From Taeniopygia guttata (Eukaryota; Chordata; Aves; Passeriformes; Estrildidae), in the NCBI RefSeq assembly GCF_048771995.1, contig NC_133024.1, forward strand, positions 61,896,501 to 61,960,500: a stretch of DNA of 64,000 nt. The letters run 5' to 3'. A model generated the notes under the pieces. It was not told where the DNA came from and ran no database searches. It saw only the letters and a program-made list of their open reading frames with translations. Positions 58,901 to 64,000 of the stretch are shown here, one piece after another; the stretch's first letter is position 1, and every line of letters begins with the position of its first letter. A program made the translations under genes and the position numbers.

Positions 58901-61900
58901 AGAAACCTCACTATAAACTGTAGGTAACTGAAGCTGATGGTTCATTTCAACCATTTGTTTACATTTGCACTCTACTGTAACAGCAACTACATTTTGAATG
59001 TTGTCTGTTACCACAGAAACATCTATCAGTATTTAACCTTCCTACCAACTATAACAAGCTGTACATTTGCTATACCCAAAACCATTTGGTTAAATTGTGA
59101 CTACTCACGTCTTGATGAACAAGAACACTTACAAGAAAAAAATCTGCCAGTAAAAGGCTTGGTATTTCAGACTACCTGAAATAATGGAAAAGCTGAATTG
59201 GAAAAAATAAGAAGTCAGTTTTCTAAGTGTAAACTGGGCTAATGAAGTACAATATTTTGTGTGACGTGACAGTAAACTCTTACTGAATTTTGTGTGTTTA
59301 AACTGATTTCCTCCTGGAGACATCCAAATGCTGTATTTTTTCCTAAGCTCTCCATAGAAGTGCAAAAGCTGAAAAGGATCACTATTTTTAGTGAATGCTA
59401 AAAGCTGACACCCCATTTGAAGTTTTATTCTTCTGCTATCATAACAAAGCATACTAAAGCAGAAGAAAAACTTATGGGATCCAAGAAGTATAACACTGAA
59501 CATGCTGCAAAAGTTTAAGGAACAGCCACCTTAATAGGTGTACTTTTCAAAATTAATTTTCTTGACAAAAGCCTCCAAAACAGACGGATCGAGCAACCCC
59601 TCAGTAAGACAAAACATTTATAAAGCCCTACCATAGCATTTGTATCAGAAATAGTCTATGAAAAAATTTTCCAGGCTCTTGACAGATTAATCTAAGTGTG
59701 TTGACAGTGTTATTTAAGTTCTAAATGTGAGATCCTGTGATCAGCTGATCACATGGTACTTCAGTCATTATGAGTATCTAATCCAGTACCTATTTGCTTA
59801 AAGAGAACTATGATAAGTGCTCATAATACAAATACAAACATTAAAGTAGCAAGAAAATATGAAGCAGATTTTCCCAACTCCAGAATGACAGTTCAGCCAT
59901 CATTCTTGTTCAGAAGGTCAGCTGATGGAGAACTCTGGTCAACTCTGAAAGAAATCAAGTATACTGAGTCACTCTGCCATTTAAACTAACAGTCCACACT
60001 CAGCAGGGGTACAAGACAGACATAACTAGACAATCCCATCAGGCTTGTATCATGTCTTGTCAGTAGCATGTGTAAGAAAAGTCTGTTTTACAACTCATTT
60101 TCCTGTAACAAGTAGATCTTGGCAAGTAACTTAGAAGTTTGTCAATATACCAAAATATAAGCACGACAGTCAAAAGATTTTTAGCCAGAGAAATTTCCCA
60201 CAGAAGTTTGGATTTTATTACATCACATACCATGCCGAAGATGGTCTGTATGTCACTTTTTTTTTGTCAAATTATCTTCTCTGACACATTCAGTCTTCAA
60301 ATATCTGCCTGCTAAATTTCAGTTAACTACTGTTTTATAGTGTCAATATTTGCAGCTGCTTTAGAAAAAAGTTAATCAGCAATTTATGTTCTGAGGGAAA
60401 ACTATTTCAAATTCAACTGAGCATTCTGACCACTTTTATTTTCCTGGATTTTTAAGTTTCTCATTCTATGCATGGTTAAACACCCATTTGTCTGGAATAA
60501 ATTTTAGGTGGTAGACAAGACTAACAGGAAGACGACAGGCTATCAAGCCATAGTTTTAAAGACCAATGTGAAGATGAGGACAATTAGCTGCTCTAGATCT
60601 CAAACTGCAAATGCTGAAGGATCATTTAAGTGGAATTTGTGGAATTTGATTTGTAAAAAAATACTGTTTTGGTTAGAATAGCTAAAATGGGAACCTTTGA
60701 CTTCAGCAGCAGATGACCTGCCACTTGCAATACACTAATCTATTTTTTGCAGATGCTAAAAAGAAAATTTCTATTTAGTCACCTGACTGCACATTGTGAA
60801 TACCTCTTCAAAAGCCAGCTCCACATGTGGAATGGAGCAAACACATGCTTAAGTGACAGTGGGTTCAAGCCCAGAGAGACTTACAACCAGAACAGATCAA
60901 AGAAAAAATCTTTGCTTCACAGGCAAAAGAGCAGCTATTGCAGTAATAAACACTACTAGGGAGTCAAAACAATCATGACACCTCAACTGCCCACTTGAGT
61001 AGCTGAGCACAGCTGTTTCACTTAGAGCAAATTATTTGACATGGGTTTAATTAGAGTAATTATCAGTAGCAATGGGAAAAAGCAGTATTTTGTGTAGGGA
61101 CCTACATGGGTTAAGTGTTCAAGAAAGATTAATATAGCACTTGTAACTAAAGGAAAACACCAGAAAAATGGGAAAATTACACACAATGTATAAGGACATC
61201 AGATGGTCATAGGAAAAAACCCCATGTGTGGAACTAGCCCTTTATCAAAGTTTCATCACTGAGGAGGCATTTTAAGAATGTTTAAGCTCACTTGATCATT
61301 TCATGATAAAGCCATATAATGCAGCATGACAAATTTCCTTCACAAACACACGTGGCATGTTATCATAAATCCTGCTTAGACTGGACATAGTGGGGGAAGA
61401 AGGGGGACTGGTGTTCACAACCATATTCCCATGTTAAATACGAAGAGCAGAACTGAGTATTAATCCTCAGATAGTGGACACAATTACATGAGAATAACGA
61501 ACAAAAAGGAGAGATTCAAGTTGGTATGCCCCACATGAAAAGTACTAGCAACATCCTTCATGTGAAACAAATCCAGGCTTTGACCCAGCAACAGAAAGAA
61601 CTCTGTATGAGCCCTAAGGCACATGTTTAACCTACAGTGTCTGTATTTTAGCAGCTTATGAGCATTCTCATGCTCACACCAAAAAAATCCAGTTTTAAAG
61701 GGATAGTTGCAACAGCGAGATTTAAAAAGCACAGCTTCTCAAGGCTCTGATACAAAAGGCAGGTTTATAAAAATACACCTATGCAGAGAAATGTTGTGGT
61801 AAACTCACTCGAAAGACAGTGTTTTGAAAAAGTGCTCCTTCCAGTACTTTTGGATATGCAGTGTTGTTAGAAAAAAGGCTCATCTCCCAAACTGTTCAGC

Positions 61901-63536
61901 ACTGTATAAAGAAAGCAAAGTTTTCATAACCCTATCATGCTCCCCAGCTAAGGTACTGAACACAGACTCAATAAAGAAAGGAAAAATTTGAACTGAAAAG
62001 GTCAACTTGGAGGCTATATCACAGCTTAAAAGCTGAGAAATGACTGGAATTAAAGAACAAAAAAACTAAGTTGGGTACCAAACTCACTAGCTGTATTTCT
62101 TCAAGCTAGCCGAGCTCTGCCTACTTTGAAGTCCTCACACGGAATATTCCATGAATATGCCACTTTGGACAACTAGCTAATTGCTGTCTCTGGGAAGTTT
62201 GTGTTTTAAGATTTTTCCACCTAGTAACAGTCAACCTACCTGCCCATAGTTGTCTATGCCAGTTACTAATCTATTTAAGTTTAATAAATCAAAAGCTGTC
62301 CTTAGGGACTGGCCAAGAGTCGTAAGTCCTTCAGCTTGAAGGTTTTTCAGTTCATTCATAAATGTTGCATGGTTTTCCTTCCAGCCAGCCTGCAAAGAGA
62401 AACGTGAAAAGATTTATTCCGCAGATACAAATTTTGCTTTCTTGTTAGGCTACAAAGAGCCTTCCCTGCTGCATGCAGCTCACTACAAATGATAACAAAA
62501 CACCTCAGAAGTTAGTAGTATTTGATGTTGCTCCAAAAAAGCCTAAAATGATGCATTTCTCTTAATCCTCAGAACTCCCCATTTACCAAAAGGGCATTTT
62601 CGCTTTGTTCCACAGGACAAATTTCTTTGAGGCCACCGGTGCCCAAACCTTAGAGTTATATACATCACCCTCCCAGAGCCCTGCCCAGATGGAAGCCAAC
62701 CCGCTGTGAAGCGACCGCCAACAGGTTCACCGTCCTGTGTCAAGTGGACCCACCGCCCCCTTCCCCCGCGTCGCCCCCGCCCCGCCGCGGCGGGGCCAGG
62801 GAAGTGCCGTCCCCTTCCGAGTCCGGGGCTCTCTGGGCTGAAGTCGGTCGTTCCCCCGGCTCGCCCCTTCCAAGCCGAACTCTCCTTGGAGTTGCTGTCA
62901 CTTCTCCCAACTTGAATAAATATCCCCCACAGTTCATTGCTGCTCGCACACACCGCACAGGGGAAAAGCGTCGGCCATGTTGATGTCAGCGCCGCCGCCG
63001 GAGCCCGTGTGTGCCGCGCTCCCCCGGACCGCCGGCAGCCGCGGCGAGGCGGGCGGGGGGCGGACGGGCCGGAAGGAGGCCGGGGAGGAAGGGGGGGTGA
63101 GCGGGGGTTACCTTGATAGCGTAGGGAGGCTCCTCGAAAGTGACCAGCATGTACCTGTCTCCCCTGCTGGCCGGGTCCCGGGCTCGGAGCTGCGGCGCGG
63201 GGGACAAAGCAGAGGGTGAGCCGAGAGGCGGCGCCGCCGCCGGAGCCCCCCGGGCTCGGCCCGGCCCTCCCCTCCCTCCCGCACACACACGCACTCGCTC
63301 GCTCCCGCCCTCGCCCCGCGCCCCCGGCCCAGGCAGCCCCCCGCTCCCTGCCGCCCCCTCCCCTCCCCGCGCAGCCACTCTCGCTCGCTTTCTCTCGCCT
63401 CCTCTCGCAAGGCAGAGCCCGGTACCTTCATGAAAGTCTCTACAGCGCCTTTGGCTATGTCCAGATAGGTGGTGCCCAGATGGGTGCGCTGGTTCATGGA
63501 GGCGGACGTGTCTATCAGGAAGAGTAAGATGGGCAT
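25864..63536 (-). CDS. INTS6: Integrator complex subunit 6 (INTS6), complete 18-exon coding region, 887 aa
   Basis: INTS6 (DICE1/DDX26) is a nuclear subunit of Integrator, the RNA polymerase II-associated complex that cleaves snRNA and other nascent transcripts. Published work links INTS6 to recruitment of PP2A to the complex and to the INTS3/hSSB1 repair assembly. The eighteen exons join without a frame break into 887 codons plus stop and are very close to the human protein as I remember it. An N-terminal von Willebrand A domain opens with MPILLFLIDTSAS, whose D9-x-S11-x-S13 is a MIDAS metal-site motif; TTLGQS (86-91) and ITDGS (128-132) are further VWA loop motifs. A basic PKRRR (654-658) in a disordered stretch may be a nuclear localisation signal. 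The C-terminal about 70 residues (KEIRKPGR onward) match the helical C-terminal domain shared by INTS6, SAGE1, DDX26B and CT45. Intron 8 is GC-AG; all other introns are GT-AG. The gene is convergent with SERPINE3. Confidence 0.97.
25958..28052 (-). other. INTS6: INTS6 intron 17
   Basis: AT-rich non-coding stretch of 2.1 kb (donor GTAGGT, acceptor AAATCCAG). No repeat or gene recognised. Confidence 0.8.
28053..28146 (-). CDS. INTS6: INTS6 coding exon 17 (K826-S856)
   Basis: Acceptor ATCTTTAAG, donor CAAG|GTAGGT; phase 1 in, phase 2 out. It encodes YERIFFLLKHVQGSLQTR and the following helix of the C-terminal domain. Confidence 0.95.
28588..28956 (-). CDS. INTS6: INTS6 coding exon 16 (residues 703-825)
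   Basis: Acceptor TTGTTTTTTCAG, donor AGGA|GTAAGT. This is the largest exon. It encodes an acidic, Ser-rich, low-complexity region (many D/E/S/N, for example SLSSSPF and KEQSPEEN) followed by the conserved AQIMKEIRKPGR. The first part is the least conserved of the protein, typical of a disordered linker. Confidence 0.94.
29692..29926 (-). CDS. INTS6: INTS6 coding exon 15 (residues 625-702)
   Basis: Acceptor TTAATTACAG, donor AAAA|GTAAGT; phase 0 in, phase 1 out. It encodes GMMIDEADEF, the basic KHKRPGEP and PKRRRC stretch (candidate nuclear localisation signal) and a Pro/Gln-rich tail. Confidence 0.95.
30478..30620 (-). CDS. INTS6: INTS6 coding exon 14 (residues 577-624)
   Basis: Acceptor GTTACCATAG, donor AAAG|GTGACT; phase 1 in, phase 0 out. 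It encodes QVHSVPIAQMGNYQEYLKQ and RRLHTFGNPFKLDKK, near-identical to human INTS6 as recalled. Confidence 0.95.
31838..31964 (-). CDS. INTS6: INTS6 coding exon 13 (residues 535-576)
   Basis: Acceptor AACCGTAG, donor GAAG|GTTAGA (a weak donor); phase 0 in, phase 1 out. It encodes DLKPQTFRNAYDIPRRNLLD and the KFLKGQDE end. Confidence 0.94.
32073..32288 (-). CDS. INTS6: INTS6 coding exon 12 (residues 463-534)
   Basis: Acceptor TCAAATTAAG, donor TAAG|GTAAGC; phase 0 both sides (72 codons). It encodes AKIESDRVIGSVGKKV and the following RSRSH and LDLNMKEY blocks. Intron 12 behind it is only 108 bp. Confidence 0.95.
32289..33865 (-). other. INTS6: INTS6 intron 11
   Basis: Non-coding intron of 1.6 kb. 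The open frame at 33124-33501 (+) lacks any domain. Apart from the AAAT repeat nothing is recognised. Confidence 0.75.
32298..32318 (-). repeat. INTS6: AAAT microsatellite next to the exon 12 acceptor
   Basis: About five AAAT units on the + strand, i.e. TTTA repeats on the transcribed - strand. They end about 10 bases before the intron 11 acceptor and supply its pyrimidine-rich tract. Confidence 0.75.
33866..33976 (-). CDS. INTS6: INTS6 coding exon 11 (residues 426-462)
   Basis: Acceptor TATTTCAG, donor GCAG|GTAATG; phase 0 both sides. It encodes PLKKAVRMMGAPNLIAD and SYSVISYLKKLSQQ. Confidence 0.95.
34363..34457 (-). CDS. INTS6: INTS6 coding exon 10 (residues 394-425)
   Basis: Acceptor TAACTATTAG, donor TGGG|GTAAGA; phase 1 in, phase 0 out. 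It encodes DLFKVHKAKPTLKWRQSF and MPPYYLG. Confidence 0.95.
34943..35075 (-). CDS. INTS6: INTS6 coding exon 9 (residues 350-393)
   Basis: Acceptor TTTATTGCAG, donor CTAG|GTAAAT; phase 0 in, phase 1 out. It encodes VYVSNSAKYSELGHPFGYLK and the VMPYNYPVLLPLL block. Confidence 0.95.
35212..35364 (-). CDS. INTS6: INTS6 coding exon 8 (residues 299-349), followed by a GC donor
   Basis: Acceptor TTTGTTTAG. The exon ends CAG|GCAAGT, a non-canonical GC donor in the exact consensus of GC-AG introns. The GC is required: the reading frame and the known protein sequence (...PQTCWQ | VYVSNS...) leave no GT alternative. Phase 0 both sides, 51 codons. Intron 8 is only 136 bp. Confidence 0.95.
35365..38099 (-). 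other. INTS6: INTS6 intron 7
   Basis: AT-rich non-coding intron of 2.7 kb. No gene or confident repeat recognised. A somewhat GC-richer patch at 36290-36380 was considered as a CR1 remnant and not accepted. Confidence 0.75.
38100..38254 (-). CDS. INTS6: INTS6 coding exon 7 (residues 248-298)
   Basis: Acceptor CTTCTGTAG, donor ACTG|GTATGT; phase 1 in, phase 0 out. It encodes SRPFGPQPWHSCHKLIYVRP and GVPIGHWPVPESFWPDQNSP. Confidence 0.95.
39088..39213 (-). CDS. INTS6: INTS6 coding exon 6 (residues 205-246)
   Basis: Acceptor TTATTCTAG, donor GATG|GTACTT; phase 1 both sides. It encodes RSYCVCSPRMLNQCLESL and GVVINFEKAGPDPSP, closing the VWA-proximal region. Confidence 0.95.
40175..40358 (-). 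CDS. INTS6: INTS6 coding exon 5 (residues 144-204)
   Basis: Acceptor CACTTTCCAG, donor GGAG|GTGAGT; phase 0 in, phase 1 out. It encodes LHLPLNSPLPGSELTKEPF, WDQRLFALVLRLPG and the DDSAITPMCEVTGG end of the VWA domain. Confidence 0.95.
40359..47222 (-). other. INTS6: INTS6 intron 4
   Basis: Intron of 6.9 kb. It contains a degraded CR1 3' segment (about 45511-45910), a G9 run (42602-42610) and an A-run at about 42858-42871. Other open frames within it look random. Confidence 0.75.
45511..45910 (-). mobile_element. Degraded CR1 LINE 3' segment in INTS6 intron 4
   Basis: On the + strand it opens with ACAGAATCATAG (the CR1 terminal octamer region). It then shows, in the order of the reverse-complemented CR1 tail, GTCCAGTATTTGATCACCC, CACAGTGAAAGATTTTC, GTTGCCTCTTATCTCAGCCC, TGGGTACC, AGGAGAGAAGACTGAACAAA and CACCTTGGTGCTCCTC. 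About 400 bp survive, with many substitutions. It is 5' truncated and in the same orientation as INTS6. The match is by eye to remembered consensus, so the right boundary is approximate. Confidence 0.75.
47223..47312 (-). CDS. INTS6: INTS6 coding exon 4 (residues 114-143)
   Basis: Acceptor CCCCTTAG, donor AGAG|GTAAGA; phase 0 both sides, 30 codons. It encodes GRNPFFLEPAIIITITDGSK, the central beta strand of the VWA domain, with the ITDGS aspartate D130 that commonly completes a MIDAS site. The exon sits alone between the two longest introns. Confidence 0.95.
47313..62239 (-). other. INTS6: INTS6 intron 3 (14.9 kb)
   Basis: The longest intron of the gene, AT-rich throughout, with donor CAG|GTAGGT and acceptor CCCCTTAG. 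I see no coding exon, RNA gene or confident transposable element. Open frames such as 51584-51937 (+), 57245-57670 (+) and 59129-59503 (-) have no recognisable features. Confidence 0.7.
62240..62389 (-). CDS. INTS6: INTS6 coding exon 3 (residues 64-113)
   Basis: Acceptor TCTCTTTGCAG, donor GCAG|GTAGGT; phase 0 both sides, 50 codons. It encodes AGWKENHATFMNELKNLQAE, GLTTLGQSL (VWA loop with the MIDAS threonine, T86 or T87) and RLVTGIDNYGQ. Confidence 0.96.
62974..62988 (+). promoter_or_regulatory. INTS6: YY1-like and CRE-like motifs in INTS6 intron 2
   Basis: GCCATGTTG (62974-62982) resembles the YY1 consensus GCCATNTT. It overlaps TGATGTCA (62981-62988), a CRE/ATF-like octamer. Both lie in the CpG island downstream of the INTS6 start. 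This is a motif match only. Confidence 0.3.
63051..63107 (+). other. INTS6: G-run cluster with G-quadruplex potential
   Basis: The + strand carries successive G runs of 3, 6, 3, 4, 7 and 5 bases, and at least one set fits G3+ N1-7. This is the template strand for INTS6, directly beside the exon 2 donor. A second cluster (G7-AA-G8) is at 63719-63735 in the leader region. Confidence 0.5.
63112..63189 (-). CDS. INTS6: INTS6 coding exon 2 (residues 38-63)
   Basis: Acceptor GCGCCGCAG, donor CAAG|GTAACC; phase 0 both sides, 26 codons. It encodes LRARDPASRGDRYMLVTFEE then PPYAIK. It lies inside the CpG island. Confidence 0.96.
63426..63536 (-). CDS. INTS6: INTS6 coding exon 1 (residues 1-37)
   Basis: The ATG at 63534-63536 has A at -3 (CACTATGC). 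The exon encodes MPILLFLIDTSASMNQRTHL then GTTYLDIAKGAVETFMK and ends at donor GAAG|GTACCG. It contains the DxSxS metal-site motif (D9, S11, S13). Confidence 0.97.
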
Positions 63537-64000
63537 AGTGCGGAGGGGCCGGCGGCCGGACGGCTACATGGACAGCGGGCGGGGGGCTGAGGGGAGAACC
63601 GTCAGGGGAGGTGAAGGGAAGGAGGGGAGAGAGAGAAGACGGGGGACGGGAGAGGAGTAAGTGGCTGTGAGTGCTGTGCACGGGGAAGGGCGCCTCCCCG
63701 CTGCCCCTCTGCCGAGGCGGGGGGGAAGGGGGGGGCAGCCCTGCCTGCCCTGCCCTCCTTTGTGTGAGGGGCCTGCTCAGCCCAACACAGGCTGGTTTAT
63801 GAGGGAGAGGCGGATAGGGCTGCGCTGCTGGCTAACCTTCCCCCCACCACCACCTTCCTCCTCCTCCACCGCCCGCCCTCCCCTCCCCCTGTTGATGTTA
63901 CTCAGAAGTTTCAGGCGGAGCAGCCGCAGCCCCGCTACCCCAGCACTTTCTCGCTCTGACTGAGGCGCTTCCTCGCTCGCCTCCCGGTTTTAAGGCAGCC
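63537..64000 (-). promoter_or_regulatory. INTS6: INTS6 5' leader and core promoter (window edge)
   Basis: GC-rich sequence upstream of the INTS6 ATG, with purine/pyrimidine-skewed tracts. The transcription start is not determinable by eye; on the - strand TTAAAA at 63988-63993 would place it near 63955. ATG triplets on the - strand are absent apart from the start-stop element. Confidence 0.5.
63564..63569 (-). promoter_or_regulatory. INTS6: Start-stop upstream ORF (ATG TAG) in the INTS6 leader
   Basis: On the - strand ATG (63567-63569) is followed immediately by TAG (63564-63566), ending 27 nt before the INTS6 start codon. I find no other ATG on the - strand between the main start and the window edge. 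Its context is weak (T at -3, T at +4). It can act only if transcription starts upstream of 63569. Confidence 0.5.

Larger units (their letters stand above)
62740..63780. promoter_or_regulatory. INTS6: CpG island covering the INTS6 promoter, exon 1 and exon 2
   Basis: There is an abrupt rise in G+C and CpG (many CGCC, GCGG and CCGCG motifs) against AT-rich flanks. The island spans intron 2's promoter-proximal part, exons 1-2 and the 5' UTR. No strong TATA box is seen; a TTAAAA on the - strand at 63988-63993 is a weak candidate. A broad CpG-island promoter fits a housekeeping gene such as INTS6. Confidence 0.85.

Noticed and set aside
62543-63286. 247-codon open frame on the - strand in the CpG island
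   Set aside because: GC-rich sequence has few stop codons. The frame crosses INTS6 exon 2 and intron 2 in a different reading frame and gives Arg/Gly/Pro-rich nonsense.
62986-63681. 231-codon - strand frame containing LRARDPASRGDRYMLVTFEE
   Set aside because: Only the INTS6 exon 2 part (63112-63189) is real. The remainder is intron 1, intron 2 and antisense of exon 1 in the wrong frame.

Overview
The window comes from a vertebrate nuclear genome, most likely a bird. It carries two spliced protein genes with long introns. It also holds 5'-truncated CR1 LINE copies whose 3' ends resemble the avian/reptilian CR1 family, and a vertebrate-style CpG-island promoter at the right end. The gene pair SERPINE3 - INTS6 is the arrangement I know from human chromosome 13q14. 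A crocodilian or turtle is not excluded.

Layout. Positions 1-7909 hold no gene that I can support. SERPINE3, a secreted serpin, runs on the + strand from 7946 to 23848. I could join eight coding exons into one open frame of 399 codons plus stop, with consensus GT-AG junctions throughout. The non-coding first exon or exons lie upstream of the splice acceptor at 7909 and were not located. A roughly 1.5 kb gap between the genes (23849-25394) holds a candidate SERPINE3 poly(A) signal and a CR1 tail. INTS6, Integrator complex subunit 6, runs on the - strand from 63536 down to 25864. I joined eighteen coding exons into 887 codons plus stop, which is the length I recall for human INTS6. Its poly(A) signal is at 25395-25400 and its CpG-island promoter lies at about 62740-63780 and beyond. 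Introns 3 (14.9 kb) and 4 (6.9 kb) make up most of the gene. Intron 4 contains a degraded CR1.

The two genes are convergent and do not appear to share a function. SERPINE3 is predicted to be an extracellular serine-protease inhibitor with P1 arginine. INTS6 is a nuclear subunit of Integrator, which cleaves and attenuates nascent RNA polymerase II transcripts. All exon coordinates were read by eye from splice sites and reading-frame continuity, without transcript data.

I found no evidence of a new biological system. The points most worth a second look are a GC-AG intron in INTS6, a lone start-stop upstream ORF in the INTS6 leader, the inhibitory-type reactive loop of SERPINE3 combined with a divergent helix-F region, and a microsatellite that forms a polypyrimidine tract.
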